Assembly: GCF_000428785.1 (NCBI RefSeq) | Contig: NZ_AUAP01000001.1 | Location: 1-64,000, forward strand | Length of the DNA: 64,000 nt | DNA from: Conchiformibius kuhniae DSM 17694 | Lineage (GTDB): Bacteria; Pseudomonadota; Gammaproteobacteria; Burkholderiales; Neisseriaceae | Direction: 5' to 3' | Part shown: positions 24,438 to 33,157 of the stretch, piece by piece | Numbering within the stretch: position 1 is the first letter of the stretch | Layout: every line of letters begins with the position of its first letter | Position numbers and translations under genes: made by a program | The notes under the pieces: model-generated | The model's database searches: none | Seen by the model: the letters and a program-made list of their open reading frames with translations, nothing else | What the model was told of the DNA's origin: nothing

Positions 24438-24756
24438 TTTTCTCCTAATTTCTCCGAACATTTTCTCCTAAATAGACAACTGATTTAAATATGAAAAGAT
24501 ATTTTCTCCTAATTCTCCATGCGGTTTTATTCCATACGCGAGCAATGTTTTTCAAAACCACAACAAATAAACAAATACGGAATAAACAAAAAATATTCTC
24601 CCGCACACGGAGCAAAAACATTGTGAGAAATTGAGAGAAAATACAATAATCCAAATAAAACAATGCTTAACTTAGGAGAAAACACTTGGAGAAAATAAGG
24701 GATATTTGGAGAAAATCCAAATATCCCTTAAAAACAAAGTTTAATTTAGGAGAAAC
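24438..24756 (+). other. AT-rich iteron array, candidate phage replication origin
   Basis: The octamer GGAGAAAA occurs on the minus strand at 24438-24445, 24461-24468 and 24502-24509 (near copies at 24448, 24511 and 24594). On the plus strand it occurs at 24675-24682, 24688-24695 and 24708-24715 (near copy 24749-24756). The two clusters face each other across a very AT-rich core. They lie between the primase-helicase gene and the late regulator, where a P4-like origin would be expected. No convincing gene is visible in 24359-24759. Confidence 0.5.
24697..24729 (-). terminator. Perfect 14-bp hairpin after the primase gene
   Basis: Arms 24697-24710 and 24716-24729 are perfectly complementary with a 5-nt loop, and on the minus strand T-rich sequence follows. 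It may end primase transcription. Because it embeds one iteron, it may also be part of the origin. Confidence 0.5.
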
Positions 24757-24759
24757 GGT

Positions 24760-27609
24760 TTACAGCCAGCTCTGCTTACTCATGGCGCGGGCAAATTTAT
24801 CAGCCGAATGCAAATAAAATCTCGGCATCGGCATATTATCAGGTTTTTTAATATTTGGGGGAACAACCAGCCATACCTGCTTCTGACTGCCCTCTACCGC
24901 CGTCCGAATAACACGGATACCGTTCAAATGGTTCAATGCCATTTTAAAACGTTCTTTTGACATGCCCTTTTCTTTGACCATAACGCACCAAACATTGAAA
25001 ACCTTAAAGCAGTCATCCAATTTGCACGGAATATACGGCAAACCCAACTCACCGCTCTGCCAATCGTCCGCATAGACTTCATACGGATGGGCATTCCATT
25101 TTTTCATGGCTTTTTTGGCATCGGTTTCTGGCGCATGGGTATGGGCATGGTAGGTTTTGCGGCGACCGAAATCGTCCGTATACAATAAGGGTAAGGCATA
25201 CAGAAAGTCTACAAAATCCTGCACCGCATTGTCATCATAAATTTCGGCCGCCACCGCCGCCGCAAACTGCTCATCCATTTTGTGTTGCGGCGACACAATA
25301 CAAAAGCGGCGGTCATTTTGCTCTGGCACGACAGGGGAATGGTAATTGGACAAATACACAAAACCGATATAGTTTCGTTGATATACCGTGTCCATACCCT
25401 TTTTCTCAATCCGTATAAACTCCCCCGTAATCTCATTTTTCAGCCTGCCCATCAAATCAAAGCGTTTACGCGGGCTGTTTACTTCTTCGTAAACAATGTA
25501 CAGCTTGTTTTCATACACACCCGAAAATTGGCTTTCCATGTCCGACTGCCCCAACACACCCGCCCAACGTCCGAAAATTTTCGGCAGCAAGGTAGCGAAA
25601 ATCAAAGACTTGCCCGCACCCTGAACGGGAGAGGCAAAAACCAACGCCGTATCCTGTTTGACGGCGGGGTGGCGCAGCCTGTAGGCAATCCAATTCAACA
25701 CCCACTCGGTAATGCGGACATCATGATTGCACAGCAACTCAATGGCAGCCAAAATATTGCGGCAACTTTCATAACCAAAAATCAAATCCCGATAATGATT
25801 AACCTTTTCCAATTCGCAAATATTTTTCTGTTTAAACGGCAAACCGTCATAAATATTGACGCAAGATAAGAAATTTTCTTCGTCAATATCCAGCGTTTTC
25901 CGCAGTTTTTCAGGGTCTTTGCGGTCTTCTTCCGATAAAGCCACATTGTCTTTTCTCGCCATACCGTGCGGGCTGTCGGGGAAAAAACCGAAATCATTCA
26001 CGCGCACTTGCAGGCGGTTCGGATTGTCTTCCCAAGCCGAATAACGGTCTGCACCCAATGCCGCCCGCAATGCTGCCGCAGGCATTCGTCCGTCCGTACC
26101 GCAATAGCCCATTTCTTTGGTGTCGCATACATCGGTTGTGCCGTAAATCAGAACATAACGGTTGGCGTCAAGTTGAAAAATCGGGTCTTGTGCGCGAATT
26201 TTGGCATCATGGCGTTCCTTAATCGTATCCGTGCGGACTTTTGACCAATTACGGAATTGGGGATGCGCCAACAATACGGCATAACCGTTTTTCCCCAAAC
26301 GGTTTGTCAATTCACGTTTTGTCCAATTTGCCGCCAACGGGATGCAAAAAAACCGCTCTTTTCCGTCTACTCGCACCACATTAGCCAACACCCACGCCAA
26401 TACGCCGCCGTCATCGGCATCTTCCGTTGATGCGGGCGGAACGCCCCCGCCACCCCCGTCAGCAATGTTGGAGTCGGGCGTTCCGTCCGCCCCATCACTT
26501 TGAAGGGGCTGCGCGGGGAAACTTGCATTATCATCAACAAATGGATAAACCCGCAAATCCGACAAGGCTGCCTGAAGCGACACCGGCGGCGCGGCATCGT
26601 CCAGCAAATCCGCCACATCGTAACCGCACGGCCACACCCCCGCTTCCGGCACGCGCACAAACGACACCGCACAACCCATGATTGCTAACTGCTCCGCAAT
26701 CCCCAACATCGCCGCCATGCCCGGCTGCTCATCGGCGGGCAGATAGGGCATATCCGATGCGGTCAAACCCGCCGCTTCATCTTTTTTGGTAAGTTTGCGG
26801 CGTTGGCTGTCGCAGTCCGGCCAGCATACCACCCGCCGCCCCGCCAACGGCTGCCAATCGGTTTTTTTCCAAGCGTTTGAGCCGCCCGCCCACGACACCG
26901 CCACATAGTCCGACAAATCCGCACAAGCCGCCGCCGCGTCTTTGCACTTTTCGCCCTCTACCAATAAAACAGGTGCATCGGGTTTCGCCGCCAGCGCTTC
27001 CAAACCGTAAAGCGGGCGCGGCTCGTCAAATCCCCGAAACCGCCACATCATGTTTCCGTGTTGGTCGCGGCAAAAAGTGCAAGGCATATCATCTTTGCTA
27101 CCGTCCGCATGGCGGAAACGCATCACCGCGCCTAATACCCGCCCTTGTGCATCGCGGTATAATGACACCCGCTCTGCATTTTGCCGCCCCTTGTCCTTAA
27201 AGTGGTGCGAAGTCGGCATGGAAGCCAAATAACGCTCATCAACGGGCAAAATAGGTGTCCAAGTATTCCGCGCTTTTTTGGTGGCGGTAAAAGCCTGTTT
27301 GTCGGCGGCGGGAAAATTACCGATACGCAGTCGCTCCGCCACCGCCCGACACGCTTCGCCCTGCGACACGCCGAACAAATAGGCATACAGCGATACTAAA
27401 TCCCCGCCCTTGTCATCAGTGGCAAAGTCCGCCCACGAACCTTTGCGGACATTGATGCGGAACGAACCGGCATGTTTGTCGGCGCGGGTGGGGTTGAGTG
27501 CCACATATTCGTGGCGGTCATAACGTCCGCTAGGCAACCATTCGGCTAACAAACCGTCCGCGTGCGCCAACGCTGCCGATTTGACTGTCTCAAAATCCAA
27601 TTTATCCAT
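24760..27609 (-). CDS. Phage primase-helicase (TOPRIM + SF3/D5-type ATPase)
   Basis: This 949-residue replication protein begins at MDKLDFETVK (27609, behind GGGGGTACATC). The N-terminal 100 residues resemble the DNA-binding part of plasmid and phage primases. A TOPRIM core follows, with VLLVEGEK (about residue 216) and PDCDSQ (about 262). After an Asp/Gly-rich linker is the helicase, with QGAGKS (about 663) and YIVYEEVN. The single-protein primase plus helicase recalls P4 alpha. It overlaps the upstream regulator by 8 nt, so the two are translationally coupled. Confidence 0.87.
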   Translation of the reverse strand: MDKLDFETVKSAALAHADGLLAEWLPSGRYDRHEYVALNPTRADKHAGSFRINVRKGSWADFATDDKGGDLVSLYAYLFGVSQGEACRAVAERLRIGNFPAADKQAFTATKKARNTWTPILPVDERYLASMPTSHHFKDKGRQNAERVSLYRDAQGRVLGAVMRFRHADGSKDDMPCTFCRDQHGNMMWRFRGFDEPRPLYGLEALAAKPDAPVLLVEGEKCKDAAAACADLSDYVAVSWAGGSNAWKKTDWQPLAGRRVVCWPDCDSQRRKLTKKDEAAGLTASDMPYLPADEQPGMAAMLGIAEQLAIMGCAVSFVRVPEAGVWPCGYDVADLLDDAAPPVSLQAALSDLRVYPFVDDNASFPAQPLQSDGADGTPDSNIADGGGGGVPPASTEDADDGGVLAWVLANVVRVDGKERFFCIPLAANWTKRELTNRLGKNGYAVLLAHPQFRNWSKVRTDTIKERHDAKIRAQDPIFQLDANRYVLIYGTTDVCDTKEMGYCGTDGRMPAAALRAALGADRYSAWEDNPNRLQVRVNDFGFFPDSPHGMARKDNVALSEEDRKDPEKLRKTLDIDEENFLSCVNIYDGLPFKQKNICELEKVNHYRDLIFGYESCRNILAAIELLCNHDVRITEWVLNWIAYRLRHPAVKQDTALVFASPVQGAGKSLIFATLLPKIFGRWAGVLGQSDMESQFSGVYENKLYIVYEEVNSPRKRFDLMGRLKNEITGEFIRIEKKGMDTVYQRNYIGFVYLSNYHSPVVPEQNDRRFCIVSPQHKMDEQFAAAVAAEIYDDNAVQDFVDFLYALPLLYTDDFGRRKTYHAHTHAPETDAKKAMKKWNAHPYEVYADDWQSGELGLPYIPCKLDDCFKVFNVWCVMVKEKGMSKERFKMALNHLNGIRVIRTAVEGSQKQVWLVVPPNIKKPDNMPMPRFYLHSADKFARAMSKQSWL

Positions 27610-28051
27610 GATGTACCCCCAAACAGCCAAACAGCCATTCAAACAAGGCCGCCACCACCGCAAACGCCAAACGCTCCAAACGCAAGCGTTCCGCCGCCGA
27701 TACCGAACCCGCCGCTTGCACAGACAATACTGCCTGAAACAATTCAGCCAGTGATAAAGACACCGTCATCACACTGCGCTCGCCATCATTTTCCCACCCG
27801 CATTTCGGCAAAGGCACAAACACCCCGCCCAACAGCCGTGCCATTTCCTGTACCGTGTGGCGACTGCCTGAAACCTGTTGCAAAGCCACCAACTCATCAG
27901 GGTGCAAAGCCTGTCCGCGAAAATTAGTGATTTTGTGGCGCAAACCCTGATTGCTGCCGCATACGGCGCGGCTCAAATCCGTCTGTCTGCCTGAAAACGC
28001 AGCCGCATCAGCCTTGATTGCCGATGTAAGCAACACATTCAAATTTTGCAT
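27602..28051 (-). CDS. CII/YmfL-like phage regulatory protein
   Basis: This 149-residue protein has an N-terminal helix-turn-helix-like region (LSRAVCGSNQGLRHKITNFRGQALHPDELVALQQVSG is split here: key pieces are NQGLRHKI and HPDELVALQ) as in the phage CP76/CII and YmfL families. Position after the Cro-like gene and a terminator mirrors lambda cII. It probably controls the choice between lysis and lysogeny or early replication. The C-terminus is hydrophobic and overlaps the primase start. Confidence 0.62.
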   Translation of the reverse strand: MQNLNVLLTSAIKADAAAFSGRQTDLSRAVCGSNQGLRHKITNFRGQALHPDELVALQQVSGSRHTVQEMARLLGGVFVPLPKCGWENDGERSVMTVSLSLAELFQAVLSVQAAGSVSAAERLRLERLAFAVVAALFEWLFGCLGVHHG

Positions 28052-28147
28052 AAACAAATACCTACATGATTACTGCCGAAAGGTAGATAAAAAACGATTT
28101 AAATTAAACGGGTTTTAAACTAAAATTCGGCTTGTGTTGGCAAAGAC

Positions 28148-28181
28148 AAAAAAAGCCCCACCCCGCGCAAACAGAGTGGGG
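28148..28181 (-). terminator. tR1-like terminator between cro-like and cII-like genes
   Basis: CCCCAC (28156-28161) pairs with GTGGGG (28176-28181), and on the minus strand the stem is followed by CTTTTTTT. Its place 40 bp past the Cro-like stop mirrors lambda tR1, so early transcription may need antitermination or read-through. Confidence 0.7.
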
Positions 28182-28222
28182 AAAACCCGCCTTGTGGTCG
28201 TAGGCGGCAAACCAAAAGCCGG

Positions 28223-28471
28223 TCAAGTGCGTTGCTTTAAACGCAGTTTTTCCAGCAAAACCAAAGGGCGCAAATCGGCATCGTCCAATGCACCGTCTGC
28301 GGCCTCTTTCATTTTGGCAGCCAAACGCAGGCTGGGAATTTGCCGCCCGCCGCTAAACGCAGACAGTTGGTTGTAATGGCAACCGCAACGCGCGGCAAAG
28401 TCGCGTTTTTCGGCAGCCGAAAGCAACCGCCAAAATCCCGCGAAATCGGGTGTAAAACCTGTTTGGCTCAT
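28223..28471 (-). CDS. Cro-like helix-turn-helix protein
   Basis: This 82-residue protein has a helix-turn-helix at residues about 20-55 (EKRDFAARCGCHYNQLSAFSGG and following). The ATG at 28471 has AGGAG 5 nt upstream. It is divergent from the CI-like repressor, and both share the palindromic operator. The basic C-terminus (LLEKLRLKQRT) may add DNA contacts. Confidence 0.7.
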   Translation of the reverse strand: MSQTGFTPDFAGFWRLLSAAEKRDFAARCGCHYNQLSAFSGGRQIPSLRLAAKMKEAADGALDDADLRPLVLLEKLRLKQRT

Positions 28472-28481
28472 CAAGCTCTCC

Positions 28482-28519
28482 TGATTTAAATTTGATTAAA
28501 TTTAATCAAATTTAAATCA
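28482..28519. promoter_or_regulatory. Perfect 38-bp palindromic operator
   Basis: Two 19-bp arms (28482-28500 and 28501-28519) are exact reverse complements, made of TTTAAA and GATTAAA blocks. It fills the divergent cro/cI spacer next to the Cro-like ribosome-binding site, so occupancy should shut that gene. Related TTTAAATT motifs occur near 28098 and 29400-29480. Confidence 0.75.
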
Positions 28520-28559
28520 ATAGTTCAACCTATTTTTTAAATTAATTACCTAAACCGAT

Positions 28560-29321
28560 ATGTTTAAAGAGAAAAAAAATGAATTAAGCGACATTCGCCG
28601 CATTTTGATTCAGCAAGTTATCGCCGAAGATTTTCAAGGCCATCAAAGCAATTTTGCCGAGAAAGTCGGAAAACCCGTCCAACAAATCAATAATATCATT
28701 CGCAACCAACGTGCGGCGGGCGATAAAGTCGTGCTGGATATTGAAACCGCTTTGGGCAAACCTGTCGGCTGGCTTTCGGACAGCAAAAACATCAACCCGA
28801 ACTTTTTAAACGTAGTGATGGTGCAAGAAAAATTTGAACGGGACTTTGAAGAGATTGAAAGCGCGTTTACCCAGAATTTGCCTGTGAATTGCGTTGAAAT
28901 TCCGATTTTTAACGTGGATACGGTCGGACAATATGTTGGTGGAAGCAATCCTCCGCCCATCAACACCACATTTAGCGGCATTCAGGCAGGAACGGGCTTA
29001 TTCGGTTTTTTGATGCCGGACGACAGCATGTTTGACCCCAATACCACGATTTTTTTTGATAAAGATGATGTATTGATTATTTCGCCTGAAATCAGAAATT
29101 TGCACAGTAGCGACTGCGCTTTGGTACAACTGAAACAGCCCGAACAAACATTTATCATTGCACAGTTTTACAATAATATTCGCGGGCAGTATTTTAAACA
29201 GCACCAGGAAGATGAAATCTTAACATTTGACAATATTGAGCAAATTGTCGGCATGGTAGTAGAAAAGCAAAAACCCCTTTTTGATTCCGCCACTTTACAG
29301 CAAAAACTCGCCAACCAATAA
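28560..29321 (+). CDS. CI-like prophage repressor (HTH + S24-type domain)
   Basis: This 253-residue protein has an N-terminal helix-turn-helix (FAEKVGKPVQQINNIIRNQRAAG, about residues 32-54). The C-terminal S24-type fold has the serine motif MPDDSMFDP at about residue 157. The position where LexA-type proteins carry the catalytic lysine (VKRL) reads IIAQF here, so autocleavage is doubtful and induction may need the KilA-N antirepressor. It is divergent from the Cro-like gene and followed by a strong terminator. Confidence 0.85.
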   Translation: MFKEKKNELSDIRRILIQQVIAEDFQGHQSNFAEKVGKPVQQINNIIRNQRAAGDKVVLDIETALGKPVGWLSDSKNINPNFLNVVMVQEKFERDFEEIESAFTQNLPVNCVEIPIFNVDTVGQYVGGSNPPPINTTFSGIQAGTGLFGFLMPDDSMFDPNTTIFFDKDDVLIISPEIRNLHSSDCALVQLKQPEQTFIIAQFYNNIRGQYFKQHQEDEILTFDNIEQIVGMVVEKQKPLFDSATLQQKLANQ

Positions 29322-29341
29322 ATTTGATTTTGTTTTAAACC

Positions 29342-29373
29342 ACCGCCTTTCTTATCCGAAAGGCGGTTTTTTT
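29342..29373 (+). terminator. Intrinsic terminator of the repressor gene
   Basis: ACCGCCTTTC/GAAAGGCGGT (29342-29351 and 29358-29367) form a 10-bp stem with a TTATCC loop and a run of seven T. Confidence 0.88.
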
Positions 29374-29512
29374 GCGCTTGTTGTCAAAAGAATTTCTTTT
29401 TAAAACAATATTAAATACAAAATTTAAAACTTGTTAAACTATTTTACGTTTACTTTTTATTTAAAATGGTTTAAATTTGAAAATAATTAAAACAAATTCA
29501 TGGGAAAACACC

Positions 29513-29770
29513 ATGCAGAGAACGCAAATTTTTACCGATGCCGTTTTATCCAAAATCAAAGACGCGTCAATTCATGCCTTGATTTTGCTGGAACGCGGAG
29601 ATTTTAACGCTTTTGATGCTGCCGCCCAAAAACTGAAAGGCATGCTGCAAACCGTTGTTGCCGCTTACGCGGTTGGCATGATTAGCACGGCGCAACACCG
29701 TCAAATCCAGTTTGTTTACCGCACGTTCCGCAAACAGGCAGATGCAACGTTTATCCAATTATCACAGTAA
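29513..29770 (+). CDS. Small hypothetical phage protein (85 aa)
   Basis: Starting at MQRTQIFTDAV, this soluble helical protein contains no recognised domain. The ATG at 29513 has GGGAAAA upstream; a TTG at 29477 is less likely. It leads a run of four short plus-strand genes behind the repressor, with an AT-rich promoter region at 29380-29500 holding further TTTAAA-type motifs that the repressor could bind. Confidence 0.62.
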   Translation: MQRTQIFTDAVLSKIKDASIHALILLERGDFNAFDAAAQKLKGMLQTVVAAYAVGMISTAQHRQIQFVYRTFRKQADATFIQLSQ

Positions 29771-29782
29771 GGGAAACCTGCC

Positions 29783-30034
29783 ATGAAAACAACCAAACTC
29801 CCCCGCAAACTCCAAGCCATCTTGGACAAAGTAAACGTTCCCCTCCCCAACCGTCCGGAGGGCGATGAAAACGAATTTATCCGCAACCACATCATTCGGC
29901 GTTGGCAAGCCCAAACCAAGCTCAAAATGCCCCTGCATCAAAAGCTGTATTTCGCCGAGCAATCCATGCTCTCCGCCAACAGCGATTACAAAAGCAAACC
30001 CGTTTATTCACTCACCAAACAGAAGGCAGTCTGA
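29783..30034 (+). CDS. Small hypothetical phage protein (83 aa)
   Basis: This basic, soluble protein (MKTTKLPRKLQAILDKVNV start) has a central FIRNHIIRRWQ helix. No family is recognised. It follows the previous gene by 12 nt with AAGGGAAACCTGCC before the ATG, and its stop is 1 nt before the next start region. Confidence 0.6.
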   Translation: MKTTKLPRKLQAILDKVNVPLPNRPEGDENEFIRNHIIRRWQAQTKLKMPLHQKLYFAEQSMLSANSDYKSKPVYSLTKQKAV

Positions 30035-30035
30035 A

Positions 30036-30179
30036 ATGGAACAAGAAATCACCTTTACCCTGTCCTTATATACTCTTGTCGGCGGCTGTCTGCTCGGCGG
30101 CATCGTCTTGGGCGTATTGCTGGCGGTGGCGTTTTATAAGCGCGGCCATCTCAAAGACCTAGTTAATGAAAAACTGTAA
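30036..30179 (+). CDS. Small single-span membrane protein (47 aa)
   Basis: A 47-codon frame starts at the ATG 1 nt after the previous stop (TGAAATG). Residues about 10-32 are one strongly hydrophobic Gly/Leu/Val helix (LVGGCLLGGIVLGVLLAVAF), followed by a basic tail. It could be a superinfection-exclusion or regulatory micro-protein; function unknown. Confidence 0.55.
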   Translation: MEQEITFTLSLYTLVGGCLLGGIVLGVLLAVAFYKRGHLKDLVNEKL

Positions 30180-30209
30180 GCCGCCATGTCCGCCCCAAAA
30201 GGAAAAATC

Positions 30210-30485
30210 ATGCAAACCGACACCCCGAATACTGCCTTTATGCTGGCGATGCGCTACCAATCCACCACCGTGCCGCTTGATGAAATCCTCAAACACTATC
30301 TGCCGCATATCGGCATAGACCAAGCCAAACGCCGCGCCGCCGAACAAACCCTGCCGTTTCCCGCATTCAAGGCCGACAAAAACAGCAAAAAATCGCCGTA
30401 TCTGGTGCGCGTGGCGGACGTGGCGGCTTGGTTGGACAGTCAGGCGGCGGAAGCGGCAGATGATTGGCGCAAGGTAAATCATTAA
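30210..30485 (+). CDS. PrtN-like pyocin/phage activator family protein
   Basis: This 91-residue protein has the layout of the pyocin activator PrtN family: TAFMLAMRYQSTTVPLDEI, then a middle YLPHIGIDQAKRRAAEQTLPFPAF and PYLVRVADVAAWLDSQ. It is probably a small DNA-binding regulator. The ATG at 30210 has AAAAGGAAAAATC upstream and is preferred over 30186. Confidence 0.65.
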   Translation: MQTDTPNTAFMLAMRYQSTTVPLDEILKHYLPHIGIDQAKRRAAEQTLPFPAFKADKNSKKSPYLVRVADVAAWLDSQAAEAADDWRKVNH

Positions 30486-30517
30486 AACAAACCGCCCGAA
30501 ACAGGGGCGGTTTACAT

Positions 30518-31021
30518 TCAAAACAAAGTACTTTGTGTTTCTACAGGAACAGTAATTTCGCTAACATCAACAGCTTGAATTTTAAATTGCTGTTCGGCCA
30601 AATATCGTGCCGCGTTAAGTAATCCTTTATCATTTGAAATAATCAACTTTGCTTTATTGCTAATGGCAATAGCAAGAATTTGGCGGTCTACTTTGACTTT
30701 TTGACGCGGCTCTTTACTACACTCATTCGGACGATTATTCATTATATCCGAAATCATCGTACACATTACCGAGCTTTTCATATCAAAATCCAATATTTGA
30801 TATACCTTGCTTTTTCCGGAAAATAAGCTTAAGAATTCTTGGCGTTTGGCCGGATTGGGTTCGCCAATCAGAAATTCTGCCAATGCAGGAGCGGGGATGC
30901 CGAAAGTTTTCTTTGCCCGTTTCTGCTCATCAAATAAATATTGCATTTTATGATGCAAATCTTGCTGGCCGCCGGCAGGACGATATAAAAAAACCAACGC
31001 ATTATTATCCAAAACAATCAT
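30518..31021 (-). CDS. PIN-domain protein, second gene of a two-gene operon
   Basis: This 167-residue PIN fold has Asp in MIVLDNNALV, Glu in ALAEFLIG, Asp in KVKVDRQILAIAI and Asp in IISNDKGLL, a complete acidic set. It starts 1 nt after the upstream stop (TGAAATG). The companion is not a usual short antitoxin but a 253-residue protein. This pair may be a non-classical toxin-antitoxin or a lysogen-protecting defence unit; it lies in the integrase-proximal cargo position. Confidence 0.7.
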   Translation of the reverse strand: MIVLDNNALVFLYRPAGGQQDLHHKMQYLFDEQKRAKKTFGIPAPALAEFLIGEPNPAKRQEFLSLFSGKSKVYQILDFDMKSSVMCTMISDIMNNRPNECSKEPRQKVKVDRQILAIAISNKAKLIISNDKGLLNAARYLAEQQFKIQAVDVSEITVPVETQSTLF

Positions 31022-31022
31022 T

Positions 31023-31784
31023 TCAGCCTTCCCGAATAGATTCCAACTTGGCAATAGGGTCAGCAATATACCGCCATTCGGAATCCACTGCTCTAAACCG
31101 ACTCAACCAATCTTCATAAACGGCATCATTAACTTCATCTAACAATTCAAAATCATAAATACAAAACTTGTCGCCAACCGGTTTCCACTCAAAATCATCG
31201 GGATGAAAACGTAAAATCCCACCGCCTTTGCATTCCATAAAGCGATATAGATTCATTGCCAATTTTTGTGCCAGCTCTTTGCTTTCCACCATTAAAGAAA
31301 CGGTTGCCGAACCGTCATCGTCTGCCAATGTCAGGGATACATTTTTTTTGCCTTTACCGCCAATTTGTACCAACCTTCCCCGAAAGACGTCTTCCTGATA
31401 GACTTCGTAGCAGAAATTTTCTACCGTATCCGGTATCAATTCCCTTACAACGCCTTGTGTATCCAACAAAGTGGCACGGTGTCCGTTTTGTTTAAGGCAG
31501 TTTAAGATTTTCTTAAAAGGAATTTCACCCAACATACGCAGGCTGCTTGCAAGCCGTTCAAACTCTTGCAAGGGCGGGCGCAATGCGATTTGTGTACAGC
31601 CTTCGCTGATTTCATCAAACAAAATACTGTCTTTGCTGATTCCTTCTTGAGCCAGCAGGGAAGTAAACAGGCGCAGATATTCCTGCATAGCCTGCGCGGA
31701 AGTTGTGCGTGGGGTAAGATGCCTGTTTTCATCCAGCGATGAAACGCTTAAGGCAAACACGCCTTTTTCGTGGATTTTTATCAT
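31023..31784 (-). CDS. Hypothetical 253-residue partner of the PIN protein
   Basis: I do not recognise this family. The protein is acidic and soluble, with a helical N-terminal 110 residues and a strand-rich C-terminal half (GKKNVSLTLADDDGSATVSLMVESKE). It has no catalytic motif I can name. It is the first gene of the operon, 1 nt before the PIN gene. By analogy with toxin-antitoxin order it could be the antitoxin or a sensor. Confidence 0.6.
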   Translation of the reverse strand: MIKIHEKGVFALSVSSLDENRHLTPRTTSAQAMQEYLRLFTSLLAQEGISKDSILFDEISEGCTQIALRPPLQEFERLASSLRMLGEIPFKKILNCLKQNGHRATLLDTQGVVRELIPDTVENFCYEVYQEDVFRGRLVQIGGKGKKNVSLTLADDDGSATVSLMVESKELAQKLAMNLYRFMECKGGGILRFHPDDFEWKPVGDKFCIYDFELLDEVNDAVYEDWLSRFRAVDSEWRYIADPIAKLESIREG

Positions 31785-31993
31785 TTCATCACCTGTATTG
31801 GAAAGTTGATGGAAGAATGGTTTTGCGCTGCGTAAAAGGAAATTTATTTATTCAGTTTCGTATCATAATGGATTTGCCCTGCTGTGGAAACAACGATTTT
31901 AGTTTAAAGTTGAATTTGTATCGTTATTATGTCGTATCGCAGCAGACCGAATCAAAAACTCAACAAATTGATTGCTTATAGCATTTCCCCATT

Positions 31994-33157
31994 TCAGGCA
32001 GCCTGAAACTTGCCGCCCGATGCCACCCGCATCGCATCGGCAAAATCCAAACGCTCCGGCCGCCGCCTTAAGTTTACATAACGGCGCAAGGTCTCCCAAC
32101 TCTCATGCAGCGTGATTTGCTGTATCTGTGGAATCGTCAAACCGTCTTCAGCCAGCCGCGTGCTTGCCTCATGGCGTAAGTCATGAAAACGCAAATCCTC
32201 GATACCCAATACTTTGCACGCTGCCTGAAACGCCGTACCGATGCTGGCACTGTTACCGCCAATCAGATAAGCTGCTCCCAATCCGCGCCGTTTCAGCCGC
32301 CCGCGCACCGCATCCGACATCATAACGTCCACCACCGTCCGCACGTCATCGCGCACCAAAAACGCATGATGGTTGCCCTTGCTGCCGCGCGGGTGTTTGA
32401 TGTCGCGCACCAGCCATTCGCCGTGCTGCCTGTCCCAATCGTCCAAACGCAGGCGGGCAATCTCGCTCACGCGCCGCCCCGAATATACCGCAAACCAGAT
32501 AATCAAGTGCATCGGATATTTGCATTGCGCCGGATAATCCCGCCATTGCCGGTAAAAAAACGTAGTGAGTGCCTGCAACTCCGCGCCGGTCGGCAAGCGG
32601 TCGCGCTCCTCCGATTTGCCGATAATGCGCCCGCGCCGCAAGCCCTCCATCGCCAAATCCAAATCCGACCAGCTTACCGGCATGCCCCACACAAAATAAG
32701 CGTGTTTCAGCAGCGAGCGCAGATATTGCAAGTCATTGTTGATGGTGGACGGCGACACCGGCGCAATGCCGCGCGAACCTTGCCGCCGCGACAAGGCAAA
32801 ATCGGAAAAATCTATCTTTCGCAAACGGTCAAGGCGGATTTGGCCAATCGGAAAACGCGCCATAAAACGCATCGATGACGGCTTGTTGCGGCCGAAGTCC
32901 CCGTCTGCTTCGGCAATGTAGCGTTCCACCGCTTCGGCCACCGTAGGCATCAGCTCGCGCTTGCGCCCTTTTTCAAACAGAAGGTCGGGATTGGCTTCCA
33001 ATTCCGCTTCGCGCTTTTTCAGCCACGCGGCGGCCAAGGCTCGTTTGGAAAACGTTTTGCTTTCGGAAAAATTAGGGTATCCTGCCCGAGTGATGCGGAT
33101 TTGGGCGCGGTAAACCGTTTCGCCGGACGGATTGCTACGCTTAATGATGCTGCCCAT
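31994..33157 (-). CDS. Tyrosine-type site-specific integrase
   Basis: This 387-residue integrase has catalytic residues in VYSGRRVSEIARL (Arg), HDLRHEASTRL (His-x-x-Arg), LHESWETLRRYVNL (His/Trp region and Tyr). The N-terminal 170 residues are arm-binding and core-binding SAM-like domains. The ATG at 33157 has GAAAGG upstream. It points away from dusB, which starts 99 bp upstream, so the attachment site is expected in or beside the dusB 5' end. An uptake sequence pair marks its stop (31993-32004). Confidence 0.93.
   Translation of the reverse strand: MGSIIKRSNPSGETVYRAQIRITRAGYPNFSESKTFSKRALAAAWLKKREAELEANPDLLFEKGRKRELMPTVAEAVERYIAEADGDFGRNKPSSMRFMARFPIGQIRLDRLRKIDFSDFALSRRQGSRGIAPVSPSTINNDLQYLRSLLKHAYFVWGMPVSWSDLDLAMEGLRRGRIIGKSEERDRLPTGAELQALTTFFYRQWRDYPAQCKYPMHLIIWFAVYSGRRVSEIARLRLDDWDRQHGEWLVRDIKHPRGSKGNHHAFLVRDDVRTVVDVMMSDAVRGRLKRRGLGAAYLIGGNSASIGTAFQAACKVLGIEDLRFHDLRHEASTRLAEDGLTIPQIQQITLHESWETLRRYVNLRRRPERLDFADAMRVASGGKFQAA

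Noticed and set aside
24445..24663. 72-codon minus-strand frame in the AT-rich origin region
   Set aside because: Composed of the iteron repeats and AT-rich filler, with no plausible start signal.
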